64,000 nt of DNA from contig CAZSYU010000011.1 in NCBI GenBank assembly GCA_964611345.1, positions 1 to 64,000 of the forward strand, given 5' to 3'. The notes under the pieces were generated by a model that saw only the letters and a list, made by a program, of their open reading frames with translations, did not search any database and was not told where the DNA came from. The stretch comes from JALZVT01 sp964611345. GTDB lineage: Bacteria > Pseudomonadota > Gammaproteobacteria > Pseudomonadales > Azotimanducaceae. The translations under genes and the position numbers were made by a program. Shown here piece by piece: positions 17,659 to 26,979 of the stretch; the first letter of the stretch is position 1; the number at the start of each line of letters is the position of its first letter.

Positions 17659-18629
17659 CATAGAGCGAGCTGATTCTTGGCCAGGGCGATGATACAGCGG
17701 CCAATGAGCGGGGGGCGCTCAAACTGGAGCAGATGGCCCTGATCGGGCAGTTGCACCACACCTGTGGTCGCCGGATCGAACGCGCGCGCGGCAAAGTCTG
17801 CATTGTCTGTACTTACCAGCTTGTCGTCGAGGCCCTGGACAAACAACACGGGCATCTTGAGTTGGCTCAGCCGGGGCCGCTGCAGACTTAGCTGCTCGTG
17901 CAGAGCGTAGATCTCCCGATTGGCATTAAGCAGACTTTCGGGCAGCAATTTTTGCATTAACCAGGTATTGGCCACCCGGTTGTACCAGCGAGGCTGCCCC
18001 AGTGCCGGTTCCAGGCTGCTGGCCAGCAGCAGGAGTCCGTCCACAAGGTCTGGGTGATCTGCCGCGAGTGTCGGTGCAAAGGACCCGCCCCAGGAATGGC
18101 CCGCAACAATGAGCGGCACGTCCGGGTGTGCGGCGCGGAGCTGTTTAAGTAGAGGGGTGAATGCGACACTGTGGTCATTGAAATTGCCCCAGCGTGGAGC
18201 ACTGCTGCTGTTGGCTGCAGGAGGTGTTGATAATCCCCAGCCCGGTCGATCAACGGCCACCAGACGCACCTCGGCAGTGAACGCGGTGTCGAGCAGCAAG
18301 CCCCGAATGTCCGCCCAACCTCCCGGTGTACCATGAATCCACAGCGCGACCGCCGTTTTTGCAGTGCCGATGGCGCGATAGTGCAGGGCGCCGGCAATCT
18401 GAGGCGTTTGCAGATCCGGGTGATCAGAAAATTCGGCCGCGTCAGTAACGTCAGCCGCTGCGGCTTTTATGTCAGTCGCCGCGGCGCTTCCCAACAACAG
18501 CGTTGTCAGGTAGAGCGACACGTGGCGCCGGATTTGTCGCCTCAGTGGTAAATGAAGAAAGACGCTGAGCTGGTTAGGCAAGACCGTTTTACTGCCCCGC
18601 GTGGTCCGGTGGGACCCATTCTTTTTCAA
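17649..18629 (-). CDS. Secreted alpha/beta hydrolase
   Basis: Ser-hydrolase of unknown substrate, 326 residues. The N-terminus has a basic stretch then a hydrophobic core (about residues 37-52) ending G-S-A-A-A, likely a signal peptide. The fold shows H-G-T-P-G-G-W (oxyanion region, about 99-105), D-R-P-G-W-G, nucleophile motif G-H-S-W-G-G (Ser 179) and catalytic His in D-Q-G-H-L-L-Q-F-E near the C-terminus. The start overlaps the 3' end of the next upstream gene (18589) by about 41 bp; a shorter start is possible. Likely esterase or lipase. Confidence 0.82.
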   Translation of the reverse strand: MKKNGSHRTTRGSKTVLPNQLSVFLHLPLRRQIRRHVSLYLTTLLLGSAAATDIKAAAADVTDAAEFSDHPDLQTPQIAGALHYRAIGTAKTAVALWIHGTPGGWADIRGLLLDTAFTAEVRLVAVDRPGWGLSTPPAANSSSAPRWGNFNDHSVAFTPLLKQLRAAHPDVPLIVAGHSWGGSFAPTLAADHPDLVDGLLLLASSLEPALGQPRWYNRVANTWLMQKLLPESLLNANREIYALHEQLSLQRPRLSQLKMPVLFVQGLDDKLVSTDNADFAARAFDPATTGVVQLPDQGHLLQFERPPLIGRCIIALAKNQLALCRE

Positions 18630-19674
18630 GCCGTCTCGCGCCTTTTAGAATTCCAGGCATGGCGTAGTTGCCCTCGTGACAGGCGTACTCGTAAACCTTC
18701 TGATCGCTGGGTGTCCACGAGTATTCACCACTCCAGGGCGCGGTCCAGGCCGTTGGATTATTGACGGTAAAGTCGTAAACGATCTGACCATTTGTTTGCA
18801 AAGTAAAACGCTCGGTCACCAGCAGATTTTCATCAGCCCCGTGCAAGCCGTTGGTGGCTTTAAAGTTACGCGTCTCAACGACCAGGGTGTCTCCTTCCCA
18901 ATGACCAACTGAGTCACCCAGCCAGGTGCGAACGTCCGCAGGTCCGTGGCTTTTGTTCATGCGAATGATGCGGGCGTCATGCACCATCTCTTGCAAAATC
19001 ATGACGTGATCTTCGGTTTGGACGATGCGCTTGTAGTTGTTGTACAGGCTAGGCAGCGAGGGCACGGTGGGGGAGAAGCTAACGAGACAGCGTTCAGACG
19101 GAGCAAGGCTTTCTGGTCCGTCGAACGGCCCCGGTCCGTCATGGGCAAGCCACGAGGCGGTACCGTCGTTGTCGTGAGTGAATGAGGCAAATGACTGGGC
19201 CATCTTTGTTAGTGCGGCCGGAGTTCTGGGGGGCTGTCGACCGTCTTGTGGTGCATAGATGATAGACGTCCGAAACTTGCCATCGATCTCGAAGGTTTTA
19301 TTGCCGGGATCTATCCAGAAGGCGTTGTACCCACCGACGCCACCGGCGCCGGCGGTGTTGTTGCCATCCCCGCCTTTCTGCGGGGCACCCCGATCCGGAC
19401 TGCTGTCCTGATTGGCAAAGTCGAATCGGCCGAGGACGGTTTTGGTGACCTGCTCTGCCTCTTCGGGGGTCATAAACTTCTTGTTGCCGAAGGCTTTGGG
19501 TCGGTTCAGCGGTGTCAAGGTGCCGGTATCATAAACGCCAGTGAAGTCAGGTTTACCTGCTTTGGTGCGGGGTATATCCGTTTGTTTAACTGCGAGTGCT
19601 TGCATGGTACCTGTGGCGAGAGCACTGACGGTCAGAGTGGCGAGCAGGAGTCGATGGCTGAACAGAATTCGCAT
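18589..19674 (-). CDS. Secreted hypothetical protein of the P-x-T-x-x-G-K-P-D-x-x-G type
   Basis: 361-residue exported protein with a signal peptide (about 1-28, ending Q-A-L-A). The mature part opens I-P-R-T-K-A-G-K-P-D-F-T-G-V-Y, a motif common to large families of uncharacterised secreted proteins in soil and marine bacteria, often found near TonB receptors and hydrolases. It has a Gly/Asn-rich low-complexity stretch (about 85-115) and several W-x-G-D and V-V-E-T-R-N-F segments typical of that family. Function unknown; the neighbouring alpha/beta hydrolase overlaps its 3' end. Confidence 0.78.
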   Translation of the reverse strand: MRILFSHRLLLATLTVSALATGTMQALAVKQTDIPRTKAGKPDFTGVYDTGTLTPLNRPKAFGNKKFMTPEEAEQVTKTVLGRFDFANQDSSPDRGAPQKGGDGNNTAGAGGVGGYNAFWIDPGNKTFEIDGKFRTSIIYAPQDGRQPPRTPAALTKMAQSFASFTHDNDGTASWLAHDGPGPFDGPESLAPSERCLVSFSPTVPSLPSLYNNYKRIVQTEDHVMILQEMVHDARIIRMNKSHGPADVRTWLGDSVGHWEGDTLVVETRNFKATNGLHGADENLLVTERFTLQTNGQIVYDFTVNNPTAWTAPWSGEYSWTPSDQKVYEYACHEGNYAMPGILKGARRLEKEWVPPDHAGQ

Positions 19675-19813
19675 GATTTATACCGTCAAGGTGACGCCGA
19701 GCAAGGTTGCCTAGCTTAACCGCCACCGCGATCGCTGGACAAGAGCACCTGCTGGTGGACGCTGAACAGGACTTTATTTGCTACGCTGCAAGAGGATATT
19801 GGGGAGTCGTTAT

Positions 19814-20821
19814 ATGCCAACAAGCAACCCGTCGAACGCAACAGCCGGCGCAACAGACAGTCGAACTGGACGCTTCAACTACATGAACGAGCACGCAACA
19901 CCGTCGCTGTTTCGCAATGGGCTGGTGTACACGAAGCGCGACAAGGACGGCAGTGACGGCGGCTCCGTTGGGGTTGAGGTTGCCAAGTACGAGATAAATG
20001 TGCTCGATGCGCGGGCGTTAAGTGGGGTCGCGCGCAAGACCTGTGAGCGCAACGGCTTCGAGATGTTGAGTCAGCCGCTTGAATCTCCCGGGCTCGATTT
20101 TTTTGATCACAAGCAGGTAGTACAGCGCTACTACAAAGAGTGCGAAGCGCTCGTTGCAGCCGAAACTGGCGCGCGCGCCTTCGCTTTTGATCACAACGTG
20201 CGTTCTGCCCAGGGTAAGTCAAATAAGACACGTATTGCAGGCGGCCAGCAAGTGCAGGGGCCGGCTAAGATTGTGCATGGTGATTATACGTTAGTCAGTG
20301 CCCCCCAGCGATTGCAAGACCTGGCGAATCCACCCGCAGTGAACGATACATTGCGCACCGTGCTACCTCCCGGTGCAGCGCTGATTGATCAAGGGGATGT
20401 TGCGGCAGCACTCGATCCAGGTGGTCGCTTTGCGATTATTAATGTCTGGCGCAACATTGCAGACCAGCCCGTGCAGGTCGACCCGCTGGCGATGTGCGAT
20501 GCGCAATCGGTTACGCCGGAAGACCTCGTTACCTTTGAGATTCACTATCACGACCGCATTGGTGAAAACTACTTTGCCAAACATAACCCGGCACATCAGT
20601 TTTACTTTTTCCCGGAGCTCACCAGAGACGAACCCTTACTGCTAAAACAGTGGGATTCGGCGGGTACGCTCGCGACCACTAATGGCGAACAGGGAGATAG
20701 TGCTGCACCTGAAGTGCCGTCTACTTTCAGTTTTCACAGCGCCTTTGATGACTCGTCTATTGCAGACACGGCGCCCGATCGCTGGAGTATTGAGGTTCGC
20801 TGCCTGGTGCTCTATCCGTGA
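19814..20821 (+). CDS. CmcJ/NvfI-family oxidoreductase
   Basis: Predicted non-heme oxygenase or hydroxylase related to the CmcJ/AsaB group, which acts in secondary metabolism. ATG 19814 follows GGGGAG by 7 bases, so I prefer it over the upstream in-frame ATG 19778. The product is 335 residues. Recognisable segments are F-N-Y-M near the start, A-F-D-H-N-V-R-S, V-H-G-D-Y-T, N-V-W-R-N-I and the late F-S-F-H-S-A-F with R-C-L-V-L-Y-P at the end. No signal peptide. Its stop overlaps the next SDR gene through GTGA, so both are one operon and probably successive steps of one conversion. Substrate unknown. Confidence 0.78.
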   Translation: MPTSNPSNATAGATDSRTGRFNYMNEHATPSLFRNGLVYTKRDKDGSDGGSVGVEVAKYEINVLDARALSGVARKTCERNGFEMLSQPLESPGLDFFDHKQVVQRYYKECEALVAAETGARAFAFDHNVRSAQGKSNKTRIAGGQQVQGPAKIVHGDYTLVSAPQRLQDLANPPAVNDTLRTVLPPGAALIDQGDVAAALDPGGRFAIINVWRNIADQPVQVDPLAMCDAQSVTPEDLVTFEIHYHDRIGENYFAKHNPAHQFYFFPELTRDEPLLLKQWDSAGTLATTNGEQGDSAAPEVPSTFSFHSAFDDSSIADTAPDRWSIEVRCLVLYP

Positions 20822-21516
20822 CTAAAACTGCCTTCGTTACTGGTGCTAATCGGGGCATCGGGCGAGCGATCGCTCTGCGTCTGGCGCGGCTCGACTATAA
20901 CCTGGTGTTACTGGCGCGTGACGAGTCTGCACTTGCAGAGGTCGCAGCTGACTGCACAACGCTCGGTTCGCAGGTGTTGCCGATTGCCGGTGAGCTGGCA
21001 GACGAGCAGTTCATTGATACCGCTGTTAGTGACGCGCTTGCGCACTATGGCGCTGTAGATGTGCTGGTTAACAATGCAGGTGCCGCCAGCCACGCGGCTG
21101 TGCAAAGTGCGGATCTTGCGGCCTGGAAGGCCGTTATGGACGTGAATTTTCAGGCAGTTGTTGCACTTTCTAACAAACTGTTGCCTGGCATGATCGCTGC
21201 GGCATCCGGCACGGTGATAAACATCTCATCGATCAGCGGGCGCAGCACTAGCGCCGGCAGTGCGATTTACAGCGCGTCCAAATTTGCCCTGAATGGCTTT
21301 ACTGAGTGCATGTATGAAGACGTGCGAGACCACGGCATCAAAGTGTCGAGCATTATGCCCGGGTTTGTTGCAACTGAGCTTACGCAGGGTATGGGCATGG
21401 ATGGAGCAAGAATGATTCACCCGGACGATGTCGCGGATGCTGTGCAGTACATTTTGTCGACCTCTGCGTCGGTGTGCCCGACTGAGATTGTATTGCGACC
21501 CCAGGCGCGGCCGTAA
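20818..21516 (+). CDS. SDR-family NAD(P)-dependent oxidoreductase
   Basis: Classical short-chain dehydrogenase/reductase of 232 residues with T-G-A-N-R-G-I-G (8-15), N-N-A-G (85-88), a Ser near 137 and the Y-S-A-S-K catalytic pair (Tyr 151, Lys 155). GTG start at 20818 overlaps the upstream stop by 4 bases. It probably oxidises or reduces the alcohol/ketone made by the CmcJ-like enzyme next to it; this is inferred from coupling. Substrate unknown. Confidence 0.9.
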   Translation: MTKTAFVTGANRGIGRAIALRLARLDYNLVLLARDESALAEVAADCTTLGSQVLPIAGELADEQFIDTAVSDALAHYGAVDVLVNNAGAASHAAVQSADLAAWKAVMDVNFQAVVALSNKLLPGMIAAASGTVINISSISGRSTSAGSAIYSASKFALNGFTECMYEDVRDHGIKVSSIMPGFVATELTQGMGMDGARMIHPDDVADAVQYILSTSASVCPTEIVLRPQARP

Positions 21517-21530
21517 CCAAATTGAGTGCG

Positions 21531-22184
21531 TTACCCCTTGGGTCGTTCCAGGGTAAAGCCTGGGCCCACCCAGGTCGCTTGCCAGCTTGGTAGTGCTTCG
21601 ATGTTTTGGGTCATCCAGCGTTGCAGGTTGGTGTGGCGCTCTAGCGGTATCTTCGCCTCACCGTGCATGTGGAGCGGCGCCGCCACCGCGATGTCAGCGA
21701 TGGTGGGTTGGGCACCACACAGCCACTCCTGATCGGCCAACCGTTTATCAAGAATGGCAGCGCGCAGATCGAACTCGGCGTTCTGTGCCTCTAACAAGGC
21801 CTGATCAGGCACCTCACCCTGCAGCGGCTTGCCGACATTTTCGACCAGATAGAGGTAGCAGCAGGGGAACCAGCTCGAGGCTTCCCACAGCAACCAGCGA
21901 TTAACGTCTGCGCGGGCACGCAGTTCGGTCGGGTAGGCCTGGGCGTCGCCTTGCAGGTCTGCGGCGTACTGTAAAATGGCGTTTGATTCCCACAACAGCA
22001 GGTCATCGTGCTGCGCTAGTGGCACGGTGCCGTTAGGGTTCAACGCAAGATAGTCCTCCGTTTTGTGTTCTCCAGCGAAAAAATCCAGTCGCATCAACTC
22101 GTAGTCGGTTTGCAGAAACTGGAGCCCGGCGAGTACTTTGCGAGAATTAATGGTGATGGGGTCAGCGTAGATCTTAAGTGTCAT
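21531..22184 (-). CDS. Glutathione S-transferase family protein
   Basis: GST-fold protein of 217 residues, starting at ATG 22184 (the upstream ATG 22214 adds an unlikely leader). Residues 1-80 form the thioredoxin-like N-domain with N-P-N-G-T-V-P-L and E-S-N-A-I-L-Q-Y (glutathione-binding Ser), and the rest is the all-helical C-domain with N-R-W-L-L-W. The active N-terminal residue (Ser or Tyr) near I-T-I-N-S is uncertain. Specificity unknown; other GST genes are at 48716 and 57664. It is divergent from the aminotransferase. Confidence 0.88.
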   Translation of the reverse strand: MTLKIYADPITINSRKVLAGLQFLQTDYELMRLDFFAGEHKTEDYLALNPNGTVPLAQHDDLLLWESNAILQYAADLQGDAQAYPTELRARADVNRWLLWEASSWFPCCYLYLVENVGKPLQGEVPDQALLEAQNAEFDLRAAILDKRLADQEWLCGAQPTIADIAVAAPLHMHGEAKIPLERHTNLQRWMTQNIEALPSWQATWVGPGFTLERPKG

Positions 22185-22296
22185 GGCGGCTCCGGCGGCA
22201 GTTCTGGCAGTCAATTAGCACCACTGTGGGGTAGTTTTTGGAGGCAGTCAATTTGTGTATGGTGACGGCCAGTATTGCGCGTATGGAGGTGTCGGT

Positions 22297-23616
22297 ATGG
22301 CCGAGCAACCTGTAGACCTTGATCCGTTTTGGATGCCCTACACGGCAAATCGGAGCTTCAAAAAGCGACCGCGGCTGATCAAATCGGCAACGCAGTATCA
22401 CTATCAGACGATGGATGGGCGCGATGTACTCGATTCGTTTTCGGGGTTGTGGACCACCGGACTTGGGCACTGTCATCCGCACATTGTGCAAGCGGTACAG
22501 GAGCAGGTGGCTACGCTCGATTACGCCAACGGGTTTCAGGTAGCCCATGAAGGACCCTTTAAGCTCGCTCGACGGCTTGTAGATAAGGCGCCTGAGGGGT
22601 TTAGCCAGGTATTTTTCACCAACTCCGGCTCTGAAGCGGCGGATACGGCCTTGAAGATTGCACTGGGGTACCACCGCTGCAAAGGCGATAGCACGCGGCT
22701 CAAGTTTATTGGTCGGCAGCGTGGTTATCACGGCACCAACTTTGGCGGCATGTCGATTGGGGGTATTCCCGCTAACCGCACCATGTTTGGCAACTCACTA
22801 TTGCCGAATGTGTTCCATCTCAAGGCGACTCACCAACCTGAAGTAAGCGCCTTTAGCAAAGGGCAGCCTGCGGCCGGCGCGGAGCTTGCCGATGAACTGG
22901 AATTACTGGTGGAGTTTCACCGGCCCGAAAATATTGCGGCTGTGATGATTGAGCCGGTCTCTGGCTCCGGTGGGGTTGTTGTGCCGCCGCTGGGTTATCT
23001 CGAGAAGATTCGTGAGATCTGCACCCGACACGGCATCTTGCTGATTTTTGATGAAGTCATTACCGCGTTTGGCCGGGTGGGTGACTACTTTGGTGCGCAG
23101 CGCTTTAACGTGACGCCGGATATTATGACCATCGCCAAAGGCCTCACCAACGGAGTGATACCGATGGGCGGAGTGTTGGTGAAGTCGGATATTTATGACG
23201 CCTTTATGCGCGGCCCTGAATCTGCGATCGAGTTTTTTCACGGCTACACCTATTCTGGTCATCCGGTGGCTGCTGCTGCTGGGCTGGCTGCTATGGATTT
23301 GTACGATCGCGATGGACCGTTTTTGAATGCTAAGCAGCTCGAAGGTGATTTTGAGGCGTGCATTCATGGGGTTGCGGATGCTAAAAATGTGATCGACGTG
23401 CGTAACTTTGGGTTGATGGGAGCGATCGACATAGCACCGCGACCGGATGCGCCAGGTGCGCGCGGTTTTGAAGCGCATGAAAAGTGCTTCGCGGCTGGTC
23501 TCATGGTTCGACACAGCATGGACACGCTGCAGTTTTCGCCGTTCTTGACTTCCACGCCCGCGCATTTGGAAGAGACGTTCCACACGGTGAAAAAGATTAT
23601 AAATACTCTAGATTAG
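22297..23616 (+). CDS. Class III PLP aminotransferase (omega-type)
   Basis: Transfers an amino group from an omega-amino compound, likely a diamine, amine or beta-alanine, to a keto acid. I chose ATG 22297 because TGGAGG lies 9 bases ahead; the upstream ATG at 22255 lacks such a site. The product is 439 residues. Key marks are S-G-L-W near 49-52, G-S-E-A-A-D (111-116), D-E-V-I-T-A-F-G-R (252-260) and the Schiff-base Lys 281 in I-A-K-G-L-T-N-G. The pattern fits omega-amino-acid:pyruvate aminotransferases. It precedes the PhyH gene on the same strand by 64 bp. Confidence 0.9.
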   Translation: MAEQPVDLDPFWMPYTANRSFKKRPRLIKSATQYHYQTMDGRDVLDSFSGLWTTGLGHCHPHIVQAVQEQVATLDYANGFQVAHEGPFKLARRLVDKAPEGFSQVFFTNSGSEAADTALKIALGYHRCKGDSTRLKFIGRQRGYHGTNFGGMSIGGIPANRTMFGNSLLPNVFHLKATHQPEVSAFSKGQPAAGAELADELELLVEFHRPENIAAVMIEPVSGSGGVVVPPLGYLEKIREICTRHGILLIFDEVITAFGRVGDYFGAQRFNVTPDIMTIAKGLTNGVIPMGGVLVKSDIYDAFMRGPESAIEFFHGYTYSGHPVAAAAGLAAMDLYDRDGPFLNAKQLEGDFEACIHGVADAKNVIDVRNFGLMGAIDIAPRPDAPGARGFEAHEKCFAAGLMVRHSMDTLQFSPFLTSTPAHLEETFHTVKKIINTLD

Positions 23617-23680
23617 AGATTTGGATTAGAGTGTTGGCATAGTTCTGGAAGCATTAGGTGCTGTTAGGAGGAGCTGTTAA

Positions 23681-24940
23681 ATGAGTGGTATTCCCATTGA
23701 GTTTGACCCCGAGCATGTGGCTGCGCACTCGACGCCCGCGGCCCAGATGTACCACACGGAAGTACATTCGAAGGAACCGATGAAATCGGTGTTGGAAAAC
23801 AACCCCGAAATTTACTTTGTACCCCCCAAGCGCAGTAGCGAATGGGGGCAGTGGGAGTTTCGCAAGGGTTCTTACTACGATACGACAACAGGCAGCAAGC
23901 ACGCGTACTGGCGGGACAAGGACTTGCCGCAAGCAACTAAAGACATTAACCGTTTGCGGCACGACATGTTGACTTGGGGTTATTGCAAAGTAGCAGACGC
24001 TATGTCGCAGGCTCAGGTGCGCACCATGCTGCAGCGTGTGCTCGACCAGGCCGAGGGTGAGCGTATGGCCGGTATCGCACAGAAAACACCTAGCGGCCAA
24101 AACGTTAATGGCTGCATTAACAAGGGCGCTTGTTTTGCCGGCATGATCGAGCAGCATCCCGACGTTATGCAGGGTGGTCCGCTGGTGGAGCAACTTTGTA
24201 AAGAGGCAATGGGTGACGGTTTTATTTGCACCTCGCTCATTGCATCGATGTCGTTGCACGGCGGCGTGCCACAGGCGTTGCATCAAGATCAGGGTAATGC
24301 GCTTGATTCCAGGCACCCCATGTCGGTAAACATCCTGACACCACTCACGGACATAGATGAAACCAATGGTGGCACGCTTGTTATTCCAGGCAGCCATCTC
24401 GTGTTGTCTCGTGCCATGCGTCGTGGTGAACCCGTGGGCAAACTTCCGCCTGCGATCAATGTGGATGCTAAGGCGGGCACCGTCGTGCTCACAGATGGGC
24501 GCCTGTTACATGGCACGGGCATCAATCACACGAGCGAACCGCGCGTGGTGATGCTGAACGGCATGAATAAGCCATACATGCGCCAGCAGGAGAACTGGAT
24601 GTTGTCGGTTCGTCCGGAAGTGCTACAGCGCGCCAGTCCGAAGCTCTTGCAACGCATGGGGTTTCAGGCGACTAACGGCGCCCAAACCAACGAAGGGCAT
24701 GGCTTTGGTGCGCGTGGCCAGGTCTCGGAAGCAGCGGGTGCGCTGGTGGATTTTCGTCTGGCGTCCGATCGGGGCGAATATTTGCGAGTAGGGGAGTTGG
24801 GTCCGGATTCCACGCTAGATGAGTTAAACGCGGCCTTTACCTTGCGCGAAGTGGTGGGCAAGGCGCGTGCGGATGGTCGTAGCGCGCCACTGGGCATTGG
24901 CGGCGACAGCGTTGGGGTTAACAGCACGGCGGCAGATTAG
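23681..24940 (+). CDS. Phytanoyl-CoA dioxygenase (PhyH) family protein
   Basis: Fe(II)/2-oxoglutarate-dependent oxygenase of 419 residues. The facial triad reads H-Q-D (His 201, Asp 203) and His 277 in L-L-H-G-T-G, with Arg 288 suited to bind 2-oxoglutarate. The N-terminal 90 residues are an extension rich in polar residues without a signal peptide. GGAGGA is about 10 bases upstream of ATG. PhyH proteins hydroxylate fatty-acid derivatives, amino acids or natural products, so the substrate is open. Another PhyH gene lies 1 kb away on the other strand. Confidence 0.88.
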   Translation: MSGIPIEFDPEHVAAHSTPAAQMYHTEVHSKEPMKSVLENNPEIYFVPPKRSSEWGQWEFRKGSYYDTTTGSKHAYWRDKDLPQATKDINRLRHDMLTWGYCKVADAMSQAQVRTMLQRVLDQAEGERMAGIAQKTPSGQNVNGCINKGACFAGMIEQHPDVMQGGPLVEQLCKEAMGDGFICTSLIASMSLHGGVPQALHQDQGNALDSRHPMSVNILTPLTDIDETNGGTLVIPGSHLVLSRAMRRGEPVGKLPPAINVDAKAGTVVLTDGRLLHGTGINHTSEPRVVMLNGMNKPYMRQQENWMLSVRPEVLQRASPKLLQRMGFQATNGAQTNEGHGFGARGQVSEAAGALVDFRLASDRGEYLRVGELGPDSTLDELNAAFTLREVVGKARADGRSAPLGIGGDSVGVNSTAAD

Positions 24941-24951
24941 GTAAGCCTGTT

Positions 24952-25926
24952 CTACCAGGCATAGGCTTCAGGCGCAGGGCCGCAGGCAGGGAATATGCTG
25001 TCTAGCTTGGCCAGCGTTGCCTTGCTGAGTTTAATTGCTGGAACATGCAGCACCGATTCGAGTTGCGCAACGCTTGCCGGACCAATGATGGTTGCCGTGA
25101 CTCCTCGTTGATGCAATAACCACGCAAGTGCAACGGCACTTGGAGTTTCGTGCAATGATTCGCAGAGCGTTTGATAGTTCTCCAGTTGTTCTGCATGGTT
25201 TGCCGCGGCTGCCATTAGGTCCTTCGCGCGGCGACGGCTGTTCTTGTCGCTGCTAATTGAGTCTCTAACTGCCAGCAAACCGCCTGCAAGCGGGCTCCAG
25301 GGGATGAGTCCTAACCCATATTCGCGCGCGGCTGGCAGTACTTCCAGCTCCACGCGCCGTTCGAGCAGGTTGTACAGGCTTTGTTCGGCCACCAACCCCA
25401 ACCGCTGAGAAACCGTTGCTTTTTCGTTGGCGCGTGCAATCGCCCAGCCTGGAAAATTGCTCGACCCAACGTAGGTGATCTTGCCCTGGGCAATGAGTCG
25501 ATCCATCGCTTGCCAGATTTCTTCGATGGGGGCGCTGCGATCGATGTGATGCATTTGATACAGATCGATGTGGTCGACGCCCAGTCGCTTGAGGCTCGCA
25601 TCACACGCCATCTGGATGTGGCGGGCCGACAATCCACCATCGTTTATTCGCTCGCTCATGGGTTCGTGAACCTTGGTGGCTAATACGATCTGTTCTCGGC
25701 GCCCAGGATCTTCTGCCAGCCATTTGCCAAGGATTGTCTCGGTGGTACCGGTGCCCAGATTGCCACCGTATTGATTGGCGGTGTCGACAAAGTTGATGCC
25801 TGCCGTAAGTGCTGCGTTAAGTATGTTGAACGATTCTGTCTGGGATGTTCGTGGCCCGAAGTTCATGGTGCCGAGGCACAGTTCGCTGACCTTTAGTGCT
25901 GATCTGCCAAGTTGACGGTAGTTCAT
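24952..25926 (-). CDS. Aldo/keto reductase
   Basis: NAD(P)H-dependent TIM-barrel reductase. The real start is ATG 25926 (Met-Asn-Tyr-Arg-Gln-Leu-Gly); a longer reading from 26169 adds a non-homologous leader overlapping the PhyH gene. The product is 324 residues, typical for the family. Marks: G-T-M-N-F-G, N-F-V-D-T-A (catalytic Asp), A-T-K-V (Lys), H-H-I-D (His) and L-G-L-I-P-W-S-P-L-A-G-G. It follows the second PhyH gene on the same strand after 19 bases and is convergent with the first PhyH gene. Confidence 0.93.
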   Translation of the reverse strand: MNYRQLGRSALKVSELCLGTMNFGPRTSQTESFNILNAALTAGINFVDTANQYGGNLGTGTTETILGKWLAEDPGRREQIVLATKVHEPMSERINDGGLSARHIQMACDASLKRLGVDHIDLYQMHHIDRSAPIEEIWQAMDRLIAQGKITYVGSSNFPGWAIARANEKATVSQRLGLVAEQSLYNLLERRVELEVLPAAREYGLGLIPWSPLAGGLLAVRDSISSDKNSRRRAKDLMAAAANHAEQLENYQTLCESLHETPSAVALAWLLHQRGVTATIIGPASVAQLESVLHVPAIKLSKATLAKLDSIFPACGPAPEAYAW

Positions 25927-25945
25927 TGTGTAATCCTGAAGTCGT

Positions 25946-26896
25946 TTAAAGCGCGCGCAGGGTTGCTCCGGTGATAAGTTCTTCACTTGAGTCAGCAACG
26001 CAGAACCTTGTGAGCTGCTGGGAACGCTCTGGCAGCTTTTTGTAATCTTTATAACTAATAGATGGAACCATCGGTTCACGAAACCAGGGGGCATAGAATT
26101 CGATGTTCGGAATCGAACGTACGGCGTTGCTGAGATTTGGAGTACCGCCGTGCCAGGCTCGAACGTCACGCAGCATTATGCTGCCGGCAGGCGCCGGGCA
26201 CACCGTGCTTATGCGCATCCACTCGGGCTCCTGGTCGAGGGACGGGATGGGCTCGCGAGAATTTTGAGTACCCGGAATTTGTCGTGTCGGACCGTTCAGT
26301 GCGGTAACGTCCTGTGGCAGGAAATTCACACACACATACGGGCAGGGTAAGTCGCGAATGCTCATCAGCCCACGCGGATCGTGAAACGCACTGAACTTCG
26401 TTTGTTCATCGCTAACCCAGTCGCGCACATCGGAATGCAAGGGCTGATACTGATACGCTCCAGGCAAACAGAAGTCGCCACTGCCCGCACGCACACAATA
26501 GTTGGGGGAGCCGAAGATCAAGTCGAGCAAGCGCAGCACCGGTGGCAGATTCAACAGCATTTGCCAGGCGGGGAGATGCAGCTGGCTGCGGGTGAGGCTC
26601 GATCCGCCAAAAGAGTAACGATGGCTGCCGCGATTGCCACGCTGCTCCGGATCTAGGGTGAGTATTTCGGCGATGACACTGGTACAAGCCTCGGCGAGCT
26701 GGTCGATTTGGTCACTATTCAGGATGTTGTCTACAACCACAAAGCCGTCGCGCCGAAACAGCCGTATCGCAGTTTCGACATCATTGGGTTCGACTATCTG
26801 CAAATCTTGCAGGCCGTTGTTGGCAAGTAGATAGGCGCGCAGTTCTTCTGTTGCTGCGCTGTTAGGATTGTCTGTCGAGTGGTCGCGCGCTGTCAT
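25946..26896 (-). CDS. Phytanoyl-CoA dioxygenase (PhyH) family protein
   Basis: 316-residue Fe(II)/2-oxoglutarate-type oxygenase. The triad is H-S-D (His 154, Asp 156) and His 249 in R-A-W-H-G-G-T-P, and Arg 260 could hold 2-oxoglutarate. No signal peptide. It shares only the core fold with the PhyH protein at 23681, so they are distant members, not a recent duplicate. It is followed by an aldo/keto reductase gene, suggesting hydroxylation followed by reduction or the reverse. The substrate is not known. Confidence 0.87.
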   Translation of the reverse strand: MTARDHSTDNPNSAATEELRAYLLANNGLQDLQIVEPNDVETAIRLFRRDGFVVVDNILNSDQIDQLAEACTSVIAEILTLDPEQRGNRGSHRYSFGGSSLTRSQLHLPAWQMLLNLPPVLRLLDLIFGSPNYCVRAGSGDFCLPGAYQYQPLHSDVRDWVSDEQTKFSAFHDPRGLMSIRDLPCPYVCVNFLPQDVTALNGPTRQIPGTQNSREPIPSLDQEPEWMRISTVCPAPAGSIMLRDVRAWHGGTPNLSNAVRSIPNIEFYAPWFREPMVPSISYKDYKKLPERSQQLTRFCVADSSEELITGATLRAL

Positions 26897-26979
26897 GGTA
26901 TCCGCAGTATTGATGAGCCGGGATACTCTGACAGTGTTTTACTGGCACGACCAGTGGTGCGTACTCTGAACCCTGCGGT

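Noticed and set aside
22903..23583. A 226-codon leftward open frame opposite the aminotransferase
   Set aside because: Antisense shadow; aminotransferase motifs are complete on the other strand.
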